A stretch of 63,923 bases of DNA, taken from positions 1 to 63,923 of the forward strand of contig NZ_MJEI01000073.1 in the NCBI RefSeq assembly GCF_002095395.1, written 5' to 3'. The notes beneath the pieces are model-generated. The model was not told the origin of the DNA. It was given only the letters and a program-made list of their open reading frames with translations, and did no database searches. A program made the position numbers and the translations under genes. Source of the stretch: Williamsia sp. 1135. Lineage in GTDB: Bacteria > Actinomycetota > Actinomycetes > Mycobacteriales > Mycobacteriaceae. Of the stretch, positions 9,155-18,116 are shown in pieces. The stretch's first letter is position 1. The number at the start of each line of letters is the position of its first letter.

Positions 9155-9630
9155 TCATGAGCAGGTGTCGAAGGACCCTCCGGACGCGAGGATGAGTCGA
9201 CGATATGCCTGTACGCCGTAGCAGTCGCCGAGATCTGTCGCGGTCAACTGCGTCGGTCCGCCGCTCGTCGGATCACCTGGAGGTGCGCACACATTCCCTG
9301 TACCCGTGGCGGTCTCTCCTCCCCACGACGTCCACGTGATATCAGAAATCGTGTTGCCGCACAGAGAGTTCAACGACACCAGCTCCGGCCGCTCGGTGCC
9401 GTAGCCGATGGCGTACTGGTTGTCGGCACGGCCGAGCACGACCGGGCCGCTGACGGCGGGGTCGTTCTGGTGAACGTCGGGATGGCGGTGTTTGCATCCG
9501 TCGTCGCCGCGGCACTGCGTGACCAGTTGAACTCGCCTGGATCGCCGTTCCCACCACCGCACCCGGACAGCGAAGTCGCGACCACCGCAGCCACCGAGAC
9601 CGACAAGACCGCTCGCCGCACGAATTGCAT
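9155..9630 (-). pseudogene. Small secreted lipoprotein gene with apparent single-base frameshift
   Basis: On the minus strand the ATG at 9630 opens a lipoprotein: basic residues, a hydrophobic stretch and the lipobox SLSGC with Cys at residue 24. This frame runs through NTAIPTFT near base 9475. The continuation is found in another frame: QNDPAVSGPVVLGRADNQYA and onward to the stop at 9155, with a Cys-containing C-terminal domain (LCGNTISD, CAPPGD, DCYGVQAYRRL). One extra base (a third C in ACCAG, near 9470) would fuse the two into about 158 residues. The conserved character of both halves suggests one gene broken by a deletion or a base-calling error. The family resembles uncharacterised actinobacterial DUF-type lipoproteins; function unknown. 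Confidence 0.65.
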
Positions 9631-9694
9631 GAGGAACTCTATCCACGAAGCCAGTGGCCACGGCCTGCCCCAGCGGGAAGTTCACATCAACGAA

Positions 9695-10285
9695 CTACAC
9701 GAGGTCGGCCTGCGCACGAAGCCCCGCGATGAGGACCCCCACCAGACGGCGCGCGTCGTAGCCGGGGTTGTCGGCGCCGATGCAGAGGTTGCCGACGCCG
9801 CGCATCAGTTGGATGGCGTCGAGGTCGGAGTGGATCTCGCCCGCCGCGACGCACGCGTCGAGCAGGGCGGCGCACACGGGTACCAGTCGGTCGAGGAAGT
9901 AGGCGTGCAGTGTCTCGAAGCCGGCGTCCGGCGACTGCATGGCTTCGGCGAGGCCGTGCTTGGTGACCAGGAAGTCGACGAAGAGGTCGATCCACGCCCG
10001 TAGCGCGGCATGAGGGGTGGCACTGTTCGCGAGGAGGGCTGGTCCCGCCTCCGCGCAGGCTTCGACCTGGTGGCGATAGACGGCGACGATGAGATCGGCG
10101 CGGGTCGGGAAGTGTCGGTAGATCGTTCCGACACCCACGCGCGCCCTGGTGGCGATGTCTCGCACGGGGGCGTCGACCCCTGACTCGACGAAAGCCGCGG
10201 CCGCCGCGTCCAGCAGTGTCGCTTGATTGCGGCGCGCATCGGCTCGCTTGCGCGGCGCCGACGGCACCGACTCGTCGTCTGCCAT
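9695..10285 (-). CDS. TetR-family regulator, probable repressor of the adjacent aldo/keto reductase
   Basis: A 196-residue regulator starting MADDESVPSAPRKRADARRN. The helix-turn-helix is DIATRARVGVGTIYRHF (about 43-59). A longer in-frame start at 10324 exists, but it would place the operator inside the coding region, so I prefer 10285. It is divergent from an aldo/keto reductase. The 143-bp gap contains two copies of the palindrome CGGAACnnnGTTCCG, which are probable operators of this protein. It most likely senses an aldehyde, ketone or xenobiotic and controls both genes; the ligand is unknown. Confidence 0.88.
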   Translation of the reverse strand: MADDESVPSAPRKRADARRNQATLLDAAAAAFVESGVDAPVRDIATRARVGVGTIYRHFPTRADLIVAVYRHQVEACAEAGPALLANSATPHAALRAWIDLFVDFLVTKHGLAEAMQSPDAGFETLHAYFLDRLVPVCAALLDACVAAGEIHSDLDAIQLMRGVGNLCIGADNPGYDARRLVGVLIAGLRAQADLV

Positions 10286-10316
10286 TTCGAGCCCCTGATC
10301 CCTCTCACTTGGCAAG

Positions 10317-10358
10317 CGGAACATTGTTCCGTATGTTGGTTATCGGAACGCAGTTCCG
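10317..10358. promoter_or_regulatory. Twin TetR operators CGGAACnnnGTTCCG
   Basis: Two perfect 15-bp palindromes sit between the divergent tetR and aldo/keto reductase genes: CGGAACATTGTTCCG at 10317-10331 and CGGAACGCAGTTCCG at 10344-10358. They share both 6-bp half-sites, differ only in the 3-bp spacer, and are 27 bp apart. This is the expected layout for a TetR dimer bound at two sites over a bidirectional promoter. Confidence 0.8.
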
Positions 10359-10428
10359 CTTACCCAGGATGTCAGACCACGCACGCCAGGACCAGTGGGG
10401 CATCCGATCATCTGCCAGGAGGATCACC

Positions 10429-11448
10429 ATGAAATTTCGAACTCTGGGACGTACGGGCGTTCAGGTCAGCACGCTCGCGCTCGGCGCCATGAACTTCGGC
10501 GCCATCGGTCGCACCACGCAGGACGACGCCACAGCGATTGTCGACGCCGCTCTCGATGCGGGCATCAATGTCATCGACACGGCTGACATGTACAGCCAGG
10601 GCGAGTCCGAGGAGATGGTCGGCAAGGCCATCGCCGGCCGCCGCGACGATGTGGTGCTCGCGACCAAGGTATTCAACCCGATGGGGGACGAGCGCAATCA
10701 TCGGGGCAGTTCACGACGGTGGATCGTCGCGGAACTGGAGAACAGCCTGCGACGGCTCGCCGTCGACCACGTGGATCTCTACCAAATACATCGCTGGGAT
10801 CCGAACACCAGTGACGAAGAGACCTTGTCGGCCCTCACCGATATGCAGCGAGCAGGAAAGATCCGGTACTTCGGTTCCTCGACCTACCCGGCTCATCGCA
10901 TCGTCGAGGGCCAATGGGCGGCCCGTGGACACCACCTGGGCAGGTACGTGACCGAGCAACCGCCCTATTCGATCCTGCAGCGCGGCATCGAATCCCATGT
11001 CTTGCCGGTGACCGAACAGTATGGACTGGGCGTACTGGTGTGGAGTCCGTTGGCGTCGGGTTGGCTCTCGGGTGCAATCCGCGAAGGGCGGGAGATGACC
11101 ACCAGCCGTTCAGGATTGATGCCGCAGCGCTTCGACACCGCCATTGCGTCCAACCGCGCGAAGATGGACGCCGTCGAGAAGCTGGTTGCCGTCGCCGAAG
11201 GCGCCGGGCTCACCTTGATCCAGCTCGCCCTAGGATTCGTCACCGCGCATCCTGGCGTCACCAGCGCCATCATCGGACCGCGAACCGTCGATCACCTGCA
11301 CTCGCAACTCGCCGCCGCCGACACGGTGCTGTCGGCCGATGTGCTCGATGCGATCGACGAGATCGTCGCTCCAGGACTTGATCTCGCTCCGGATGAAAAG
11401 TTCGACACACCGCCGTCGCTTCTCGACTCGACGCTCCGTCGACGCTGA
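10429..11448 (+). CDS. Aldo/keto reductase
   Basis: A 339-residue NADPH-dependent oxidoreductase of the AKR superfamily ((beta/alpha)8 barrel), reducing aldehydes or ketones. The catalytic tetrad is visible: D50 in NVIDTADMY, Y55, K80 in LATKVF and H121 in YQIHRWDP. The C-terminal coenzyme-binding signature is TSAIIGPRTVDHL. The ATG at 10429 follows AGGAGG, so the in-frame upstream starts are unlikely. It is divergent from a TetR gene with twin operators between them, so expression is probably induced by a ligand of that regulator. The true substrate is unknown. Confidence 0.92.
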   Translation: MKFRTLGRTGVQVSTLALGAMNFGAIGRTTQDDATAIVDAALDAGINVIDTADMYSQGESEEMVGKAIAGRRDDVVLATKVFNPMGDERNHRGSSRRWIVAELENSLRRLAVDHVDLYQIHRWDPNTSDEETLSALTDMQRAGKIRYFGSSTYPAHRIVEGQWAARGHHLGRYVTEQPPYSILQRGIESHVLPVTEQYGLGVLVWSPLASGWLSGAIREGREMTTSRSGLMPQRFDTAIASNRAKMDAVEKLVAVAEGAGLTLIQLALGFVTAHPGVTSAIIGPRTVDHLHSQLAAADTVLSADVLDAIDEIVAPGLDLAPDEKFDTPPSLLDSTLRRR

Positions 11449-11539
11449 CCCCCCGGCTGCGACTCGAGCGGGGCGATCGTCGAGGGACAGGAGCAGCGCG
11501 ATCCTGCTGTGAGCGGTGGCCGCCCTTAGGATGGTCACC

Positions 11540-12655
11540 ATGGTTATGGCTGATCGTCCCGAGGTGCAGACCGCATCCGCGCCGGTGACGGCGCTGACCG
11601 TGTTCGGTTTGGCGGAGAGCATGCTGAACGGACTCGCGAGGGTGCCGTTCCGTCGGCCGTGGGAGGGCCCGGCAGGTCTGCTGGACAACGTCGGGCAGTC
11701 GGTGACCCGTCAGACCATCCGTTCCTTCATGGGGTACTCGATGGGACTGCCGATCGAAGAGTTCCGGTCGATGGAGCGCATTCTCGACGATATCTGCCGG
11801 GTGGTGATGCCGCCGTTCATCGGATTGACCGACGATGTGGAGATCACCGACGACACGATCGGGGGTGTGGAGGGGATTTGGTGCCGGGCGAAGGCCAGCT
11901 CCGATGCCCACGTCGAGGACTGCGACGACAAGCAGACGATCGGCGCGACAATCCTCTATCTGCACGGCGGCGGATACATCGGAACGTCGCCGATCATGTA
12001 CTCCGCATTCGCGGCGAAGCTGGTGAAGATCACCGGGTACGAGGTTTTCATCGCCGACTATCGGATGGCCCCCGAGTTCCCGTTTCCCGCGGGCGTCCAC
12101 GACGCCGCGGACGTGTACCGGGGTCTGCTCGACCGCGACGTCGACGCGGACCACCTCGTGGTCGCCGGTGACTCGGGTGGCGGCGGTCTCGCGACCTCGC
12201 TGATCAAGTACCTGCACGATCACGACCTGCCCAAGCCCGCCGCGGTGGCGCTGTTCTCGCCCGAGGTCGACCTCGACTTCAACCACCCGTCGATCACCTT
12301 GAACGCACAGTCCGACATCCTGCCCTGGAGCCTGCCTGCCGCACCGTATCTGGCGGGGGTCCAGCCCAACGATGAGCGGGTGTCGGCGGTCCACTCGATG
12401 GCAGATCCGGAATGGTTCCCGCCCACCTTTGTGTGCTGGGGTGCCGATGAGATGTTCCGTGACGGGATCCGCGAGTTCGCGGAAAACCTCGGCAAGGCCG
12501 GGGTGCCCGTGCACGCCATGGAAGAGGCCGGGATGTTCCACGTCTTCCCGATCCTGATGCCGTGGGCCGAGTCGTCGAAGAGAGTCTTCCGCGAGCTACA
12601 CGACCTGGCCGGGCGCCACGTCACCCCCGACCCGGACGCAGAACCGACTCACTGA
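11540..12655 (+). CDS. Alpha/beta hydrolase, hormone-sensitive-lipase family
   Basis: An esterase/lipase-like protein of about 371 residues. The oxyanion-hole motif is LHGGGYIG (near residue 141), the nucleophile elbow is GDSGGGG (Ser near 211), and the acid and base are probably in DEMFRDG and MFHVFP. This order is that of family IV (HSL/Est) hydrolases. Three in-frame ATGs (11531, 11540, 11546) lie close together without a convincing ribosome binding site, so the start is uncertain by a few codons. It probably hydrolyses short to medium chain esters. A region rich in inverted repeats follows. Confidence 0.88.
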   Translation: MVMADRPEVQTASAPVTALTVFGLAESMLNGLARVPFRRPWEGPAGLLDNVGQSVTRQTIRSFMGYSMGLPIEEFRSMERILDDICRVVMPPFIGLTDDVEITDDTIGGVEGIWCRAKASSDAHVEDCDDKQTIGATILYLHGGGYIGTSPIMYSAFAAKLVKITGYEVFIADYRMAPEFPFPAGVHDAADVYRGLLDRDVDADHLVVAGDSGGGGLATSLIKYLHDHDLPKPAAVALFSPEVDLDFNHPSITLNAQSDILPWSLPAAPYLAGVQPNDERVSAVHSMADPEWFPPTFVCWGADEMFRDGIREFAENLGKAGVPVHAMEEAGMFHVFPILMPWAESSKRVFRELHDLAGRHVTPDPDAEPTH

Positions 12656-12939
12656 CGCATATGTCTGCACTCTGGTCGCCTTCTGTTCATGAAGGCGAAT
12701 CCGAGTTGCTCCGCTCGACCCATTGCGAAATGCGCTCCACTTTCAGCGATCTGCTCCGCTTCCAGAGCGTTGGAAACGGAGCAGATCGACAGAACCGGAG
12801 CAGATTTCGCCGGCGCACCCGTTCGTGACCATAAGTTTGGTGATTGTTTTGGCCAGTAACTTTAATCCCGCTATTTATTGCGCTGCCAACCCTTCTCAAG
12901 GTTAAATATCGCTACTACTGGACAGAACTAGAGGACTCC
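12656..12939. repeat. Intergenic region with three hairpins, including an 18-bp inverted repeat
   Basis: This gene-free stretch holds nested inverted repeats. First is an 8-bp stem TCGCCTTC/GAAGGCGA at 12676-12698 with a 7-nt loop, possibly a terminator for the hydrolase but with no T-run. Second is a strong hairpin at 12747-12788: arms CGATCTGCTCCG plus TTCCA pair with 17 of 18 positions across a 6-nt loop. Third, around it, GCGAAATGCGCTCC (12725-12738) pairs imperfectly with GGAGCAGATTTCGC (12798-12811). The word CGGAGCAGAT occurs in both outer and inner right arms. The final 100 bp is unusually AT-rich for this genome. No protein-coding signal was seen. Confidence 0.7.
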
Positions 12940-13545
12940 ATGAACGCCAAATCAATGTTGCTCGGTTTTGCCCCCTGGATCGTCTTCTCGGTGGTCGCCG
13001 AGCGCTTCGGTGCCGACCACGTTGCACTCGCAGCAATTCTCGCGTTCGTCATCGCTCTGGTTCTCACCGTGTACGAGACCATGCGTAGCGGCTGGAAAAT
13101 CCTGGACGTCGCCGGCGTCGTGACATTCGGAATCATCGCTGCGATCGGCCTCGTCGGAGACCACGCGGTCGATGAGAACCTGGTCAACTTCGGCCGTGGT
13201 GGTTCGACATTCGTCCTCGCCGCGATCATGGCAATTTCGGCATTCACGATTCCGTTCACGGAGCAGTACGCCCGCGAGAGCGTCGACAAAAGCCTTTGGG
13301 ACTCACCGATTTTCCGCGCGAAGAACAAGCAGATCAGCCTGATGTGGGCCGGTGTCATCTTCGCCATCGCCGTCTCCCACATCATTGCCGGCGCCATCAC
13401 CTCCTCGCAGGATCTCGCCGGATCGCACCCGGCCAACATCGTGCTGAACTGGGTCGTCCCCATCGCATTGATCGTCTTCGCCATCAAGCGCACCCGCGCC
13501 ATCGCCGACTCCCGGCCGGCCGGCGCCGGCACCCAGCCCGCGTAA
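12940..13545 (+). CDS. Integral membrane protein of unknown function
   Basis: A 201-residue, very hydrophobic protein with about six predicted transmembrane helices (for example PWIVFSVVAERF, ALAAILAFVIALVL, VVTFGIIAAIGLVG, FVLAAIMAISAF, GVIFAIAVSHIIAGAI, WVVPIALIVFAI) and a short polar C-terminus. I recognise no catalytic motif. The ATG at 12940 is preceded by GAGGA. It is followed by a clear terminator, so it is probably monocistronic. It is typical of conserved hypothetical membrane proteins of Actinobacteria. Confidence 0.8.
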   Translation: MNAKSMLLGFAPWIVFSVVAERFGADHVALAAILAFVIALVLTVYETMRSGWKILDVAGVVTFGIIAAIGLVGDHAVDENLVNFGRGGSTFVLAAIMAISAFTIPFTEQYARESVDKSLWDSPIFRAKNKQISLMWAGVIFAIAVSHIIAGAITSSQDLAGSHPANIVLNWVVPIALIVFAIKRTRAIADSRPAGAGTQPA

Positions 13546-13567
13546 AAGTCACCCCCGCTGTGAACAG

Positions 13568-13610
13568 GCGTAGGAGCATCCGTCATCTGATGGATGTTCC
13601 TACGCTTTTT
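13568..13610 (+). terminator. Intrinsic terminator
   Basis: The stem begins GCGTAGGA and ends TCCTACGC, with the intervening bases continuing the pairing through G-T wobbles to a tiny loop (about 18 bp in all). It is followed directly by TTTTT at 13606-13610. It terminates the membrane-protein gene that ends at 13545. Confidence 0.85.
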
Positions 13611-13663
13611 CGGTCACAGACGCGAGTCATCGTCCACAACCCATTCGACGAAGGAACGTCCCG

Positions 13664-15061
13664 ATGACCGTCACCACCGACCCCAATCGACCCGCCCCGA
13701 TCGACCCCGGCAATGTTCATCTGACCGGGGTGTTCGCCCCGCAGCGCGATGAGACGGATGCGATAGATCTCCCGGTGACCGGCGAGATCCCCGCCGATCT
13801 GAGCGGCAGCTACCTGCGTAACGGCCCGAATCCGCGCTTCGACCCGATCGGGTCGTTCGTGTTCCCGCTCGACGGCGACGGCATGGTGCACAGGGTCACG
13901 CTGGAGGGCGGTCGTGCCTCCTACAGCAACCGATTCGTGCGGACTCCCATGGTGGAGTTGGAAGAAGAACGCGGCGAGGCGATCTGGTCGGGCATCACCG
14001 ATGGCTACACCCCACCGGCGAGCGTTGTCGGAGAAGAACTCGCCGGAACCACCCGGGCACTGCCCGACATCAACATCGTCCGGCACGCCGGTCGCCTGAT
14101 GGCAATGGCCGAGTCGGACAAGCCCTACCTGCTCGACCCCCGCACGCTGGCGACGCTGGGCGCCGAGGACTGCGACGGCGCGATGCGGGTGGGCAGCACC
14201 GCGCATCCGAAGATCGATCCACGCACCGGCGAGATGGTGTTGTTCAACTACATTTTCGAGGCGCCGTACCTCACCTGGTCGGTCGTCGCAGCGGACGGTT
14301 CGTCGCTGCGTCCGCCCACCGCCATCGACGGTCTCGACGCCCCCGTGATGATCCACGACATGGCGCTGACCGAGAAGTATGTCGTGCTGTTCGTGTGCCC
14401 ACTGATCTTCGACATCGCGGCCGTCATGGCCGGGGGATCGCTGTTGTCGTGGCGGCCCGACGACGGCACCCGGATCGCCCTGATCCCGCGCGACGGTTCT
14501 GCTGTGCGATGGGTCCACACGGAACCGTTCTGGGTGTGGCACTTCGCCAATGCCTTCGACAATGCGGATGGAACGGTCACGGTCGACTACGTGGAGTGGA
14601 CCTTCCCCGGCGGGTTCGCCGCGACATCGGTCCCGAACGAGTCGGGATTGATGCGCGCCGCCATCGACCCGACCGCGGGAACCATCACCCGCAACCGGGT
14701 CAGCGAGCGCAGGGACATCGACTTTCCTCGGGTCGACGACCGGTTGCTCACCCGTGATCACCAGCGGGTCGCCACGGTCGGCAAGTCCGACTCCGACACC
14801 GGTTTCCAAGAGAGCCTGTGGTTCCACGATGTCGCGAAGAGTGCTGAGGTGTCGTGGAGCCCGGGTGTTGCGATCGGTGAACCGATCTACATCCCCGGCG
14901 CCGACCATGATTATTGGGGTGCCATCGGAACCGACCCCGAAGACTTGCGGTCGCGGTTCTATCTCCTGACCGCAGACAGCCCAGAAGACGGACCCATCGC
15001 AACCATCGATCTGCCGATCCGGGTACCTGCGGGGTTGCATGGGGCCTGGATCGAGAAGTAG
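13664..15061 (+). CDS. Carotenoid oxygenase (RPE65/CCD family)
   Basis: A 465-residue non-heme iron dioxygenase that cleaves carotenoids or related polyenes and lignin-type stilbenes. The N-terminus has the family signature GSYLRNGPNPRF and PLDGDGMVHRV. The four iron-binding histidines are apparent in AHPKIDP (near 181), MIHDMAL (near 231), VWHFANAFDN (near 292) and GLHGAWIEK at the extreme C-terminus (near 460), with the usual spacing. Length is standard. The ATG follows GAAGGA. No carotenoid biosynthesis genes are adjacent, so the substrate is open. Confidence 0.92.
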   Translation: MTVTTDPNRPAPIDPGNVHLTGVFAPQRDETDAIDLPVTGEIPADLSGSYLRNGPNPRFDPIGSFVFPLDGDGMVHRVTLEGGRASYSNRFVRTPMVELEEERGEAIWSGITDGYTPPASVVGEELAGTTRALPDINIVRHAGRLMAMAESDKPYLLDPRTLATLGAEDCDGAMRVGSTAHPKIDPRTGEMVLFNYIFEAPYLTWSVVAADGSSLRPPTAIDGLDAPVMIHDMALTEKYVVLFVCPLIFDIAAVMAGGSLLSWRPDDGTRIALIPRDGSAVRWVHTEPFWVWHFANAFDNADGTVTVDYVEWTFPGGFAATSVPNESGLMRAAIDPTAGTITRNRVSERRDIDFPRVDDRLLTRDHQRVATVGKSDSDTGFQESLWFHDVAKSAEVSWSPGVAIGEPIYIPGADHDYWGAIGTDPEDLRSRFYLLTADSPEDGPIATIDLPIRVPAGLHGAWIEK

Positions 15062-15124
15062 TGACAACCGGCTCTTTCGACGGCGTCGTCGCGGCAACGG
15101 TGGCTCACCACTAAGGTCGATGCA

Positions 15125-16396
15125 ATGGCAGTGCGTGCGGGTGTGGTGGTCACGGGAACCGAAGTTCTCAGCGGTCGGGTCACCGATCAGAACGGTCCGT
15201 GGGTCGCTCGGCAACTCCTCGAGATGGGTGTCGACGTCGCGCACATCACCGTGTGCGGCGATCGGCCGGACGACCTGACCGCCCAGTTGCAGTTCCTGGC
15301 CGATCAGCGCGTGGATCTCATCGTCACGACGGGAGGCCTGGGCCCGACTGCCGACGACCTCACCGTGGCCACCGTCGCTGCCCTGTGCGGACGTGAACTG
15401 CAGCTCGACGTCGAACTCGAGCAACGCATCGACGCGATCGTGCAGCGATGGCGCAGCCGGATGAGTACCGCGGTCGATTCGGAGCCTTTGAACGCCGGCA
15501 TCCGTAAACAGGCCCTGGTTCCAGACGGTGCCCAATCGATTGCGCCCACGGGCACCGCACCGGGCGTCGCGATACCGGCTACCGGCCCGCTGCCGGCGAT
15601 CCTGATCCTGCCGGGGCCGCCTCGGGAGCTTCAGGAGATGTGGCCGGAGGCTCTCGAATCCGCCGCTGTAGCAAACGCATTGGCAGGTCGGTCCGCGGTT
15701 CGGCAGTCGACGATCCGCGCCTACGGTCTGTCCGAAGCCGATCTCGCCGCGACGTTGCGGACCGCAGAGGTCGAGGTTCCGGGATACGGCGAACTCGAGA
15801 TCACGACCTGCCTGCGCCTCGGCGAACTCGAGATGGTGACCCGGTATCCCGATTCCGCGGACGCCGCATACGCGAAGCTGTCAGCGCAGGTCGCCGAATA
15901 TCATGGCAGACAGATCTTTTCGACCGACGGATCGACCATCGACGACATCGTGGCAACGCGCCTGTCCGGTCTCCGGATCGCGACCGCCGAATCGTGCACC
16001 GGTGGAATGATCGCCGCCCGCCTCACCGACCGGGCCGGTTCGTCGGCGTACGTCATCGGCGGGGTGGTGTCGTACTCCAATGAGGTGAAATCCGACCTCC
16101 TCGGCGTCCCCGCGGGGATGATCTCCGAACACGGTGCAGTCAGCGAACAGGTCGCAGCTTCTATGGCCGAGGGGGTGCGCAGTCGCGTGGGCGTGGATAT
16201 CGCGGTGTCCACCACCGGCGTCGCCGGACCCGGCGGTGGCACCGAGCTCAAACCGGTCGGTACCGTCTGCTTCGGGATCGCAATGAACGACCGGCCAACT
16301 CTCACGCGCACCTTGCGGCTACCTGGCGACCGCGCCAGTGTGCGGTCACTGTCGACCACGGCTGCGATGCACATGCTGGCGGCGGCGCTGGCCTAG
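15125..16396 (+). CDS. cinA: CinA-family protein (competence/damage-inducible protein A)
   Basis: A 423-residue two-domain protein. The N-terminal COG1058/MoCF-like domain has [18 protein letters not shown] and [13 protein letters not shown]; this domain carries NAD/ADP-ribose pyrophosphatase-type activity in characterised members. The C-terminal CinA domain has [33 protein letters not shown] and [18 protein letters not shown], the NMN deamidase (PncC) module of the NAD salvage cycle. Length is typical. In bacteria of this group cinA is not tied to competence. Confidence 0.93.
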   Translation: MAVRAGVVVTGTEVLSGRVTDQNGPWVARQLLEMGVDVAHITVCGDRPDDLTAQLQFLADQRVDLIVTTGGLGPTADDLTVATVAALCGRELQLDVELEQRIDAIVQRWRSRMSTAVDSEPLNAGIRKQALVPDGAQSIAPTGTAPGVAIPATGPLPAILILPGPPRELQEMWPEALESAAVANALAGRSAVRQSTIRAYGLSEADLAATLRTAEVEVPGYGELEITTCLRLGELEMVTRYPDSADAAYAKLSAQVAEYHGRQIFSTDGSTIDDIVATRLSGLRIATAESCTGGMIAARLTDRAGSSAYVIGGVVSYSNEVKSDLLGVPAGMISEHGAVSEQVAASMAEGVRSRVGVDIAVSTTGVAGPGGGTELKPVGTVCFGIAMNDRPTLTRTLRLPGDRASVRSLSTTAAMHMLAAALA

Positions 16397-16403
16397 CGGT
16401 CGT

Positions 16404-17312
16404 TCACCTAGCGATGCTGTTCAGCAACCAGGACTCGATGTCTTCGCGCGCTGTCGCGGCAATGGCAGTGGGGTGGAGGGTGAATCCATGCGGCGACGCC
16501 GGGTAGATGCGCAGGTCGACGTCCACTCCGGCCGCCGCGAGCCGCGACGCCATCGCCATGTTGTCCTCGAGCAGGACGTCCCTTACCCCCACCACCAGCA
16601 AGAGCGGCGGCAGATCTCGTAGGTCCCCGTAGATGGGGGAGACGTCGGGAAGCGTGCGGTCCGCCACGTGACCGGCGTACGCGTCCAGGAAGTACTCGTC
16701 GCTAATCAGGCGGCCTGCCGGCGTCTGGCCACTCAGGTCGTAGGTTCCGAACTGGAGAGCCGCGCCCGCAAAGCTGCGAATACCTTTGTCGCGAAGTCTC
16801 AGCAGGGTGGTCATCGCCAACGTCGCCCCTGCCGAGAACCCACCGATCGTCAGCCGTGAAGTGCCGAAGAAACGCGCGGCATTGTCGGTCAGCCACAGCG
16901 CCGCGGTCTCGCAATCATCCGGCGCCGCGGGCCAGGGGTCTTCGGGGGCGAGTCGGTAGTCGACACTGACCACCGCGACCCCGAGTGCGTCGGCCAGCTC
17001 CTGGTTTCGGATGTCGCTGCGTGCCGCGGAATCCATGTAGAAACCGCCGCCGTGGATGTCCAGGTGGACGCCTCGCGTCGCCGCAGCGATAGGTCGGATG
17101 ATGCGCACCGGTACCTGTCGGCCATCCGCCTCGACGATCTCTTCGACAACCGCCGCATCGGTGGCGTGGACCACCCGCCGAGCGCGAGCCTCGCGGAGCT
17201 CATCGAGATTGCCCGGACCGCGCCCGGAAGGTCTCGCTGCGTAGAACGCCACGGCCTCGTCGATGTGTTCGGTAGGAACTGTTCGCAAGAGGTTGGTCGA
17301 TCCGAACTGCAT
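16404..17312 (-). CDS. Alpha/beta hydrolase (HSL-like esterase)
   Basis: A 302-residue esterase-like protein. The motifs are the oxyanion hole DIHGGGFYMD (87-90 HGGG), the nucleophile elbow GGFSAGATLA (Ser160), an acid in VVGVRDVLLEDN and a base in SPHGFTLHP. VSVDYRLAPEDPWPAAPDD is the usual family block after the HGGG. I chose the ATG at 17312 (MQFGSTNLLR); an in-frame extension upstream lacks family similarity. It is convergent with cinA, 7 bp apart. The substrate is unknown. Confidence 0.88.
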   Translation of the reverse strand: MQFGSTNLLRTVPTEHIDEAVAFYAARPSGRGPGNLDELREARARRVVHATDAAVVEEIVEADGRQVPVRIIRPIAAATRGVHLDIHGGGFYMDSAARSDIRNQELADALGVAVVSVDYRLAPEDPWPAAPDDCETAALWLTDNAARFFGTSRLTIGGFSAGATLAMTTLLRLRDKGIRSFAGAALQFGTYDLSGQTPAGRLISDEYFLDAYAGHVADRTLPDVSPIYGDLRDLPPLLLVVGVRDVLLEDNMAMASRLAAAGVDVDLRIYPASPHGFTLHPTAIAATAREDIESWLLNSIAR

Positions 17313-17503
17313 GAAACCCCTGTTCTCGAGTGAGTGTGCACCCCAATCGGCCCCGAGAGGGACGCCCGAGGGCAGTGAGTGTGCCCTCAACTGCTCGCTA
17401 CGGGGACGAATGTGGTGGATTGAACACGATAGCGGCCTACCGATGACTTCTGGGCAGCGCCGCGGTCTGAATCTGCAGGTACCAGCCGACCGGGAGGAAA
17501 CAG

Positions 17504-18072
17504 ATGATCGACTTCAGAGCGGCATCCGACGCATTGGCCGATCTCATCGAGCAGGTGGACGACAACGACCTGGCGCGCGCCACGCCCTGCGAGAGCTACA
17601 CCGTGTCCGACCTGTTGATGCACATCGACGAAGGCGCCACCGGGTTCACCGCTGCCGCGGGCGGTGAGACCTCGAGCCCTGCGGCGATGGCGGTCGATGA
17701 CGACGCGTCGCGCAGCAAGGTCGCCGAGCACGTCCGTGACCTGGCAAACGCGTGGGCGGAGCCCCGGGTCTGGGACGGCGATTCGGACTTGGCCGGCCTG
17801 GAGTGCCGAACGAGACGTGGGGGAAGATCGCGATGACAGAGGTGATCGTGCACGGCTGGGACCTCGCAGTCGCGACCAATCGAGGGTTCGTCCCGCCGGA
17901 ATCAGTGGTGCTCGCCTGCCACGACCATGTGGAGGGGTTCCTGGCCGAGGCACCACTGCCGGAACTCTGGGGCGAACCGGTCGCCGCCGATGAAACGCTG
18001 TCGCTGCTGGACCGGACAGTGGCCATCGCCGGACGTGACCCGGATCGGTGGCGCGTGATGCCGCCCTCGTAA
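17504..18072 (+). pseudogene. Maleylpyruvate isomerase-like (TIGR03086-type) protein, frameshifted
   Basis: The first part (from ATG 17504) reads MIDFRAASDALADLIEQV, LLMHIDEGATGFTAA and WDGDSDLAGLE, the usual N-terminal helical bundle of mycothiol-dependent maleylpyruvate isomerase-like proteins. It then runs into an unrelated short tail. The family continuation, PNETWGKIAMTEVIVHGWDLAVATN, is in the next frame, ending at 18072. A single missing base near 17803-17806 explains the break; restored, it would be about 189 residues. The metal-binding HgWDLA motif lies in the second frame. Either a real frameshift or a base-calling deletion. Confidence 0.75.
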
Positions 18073-18116
18073 GACAACTGAGGGCGGCGGCGAACAAGTT
18101 GGCGACTGGCCATCCG

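Noticed and set aside
13583-15535. A 650-codon open frame on the minus strand across the carotenoid oxygenase gene
   Set aside because: The plus strand encodes clear catalytic His motifs with family spacing. The minus frame is a common artefact of very high GC codon use and has no recognisable domain.
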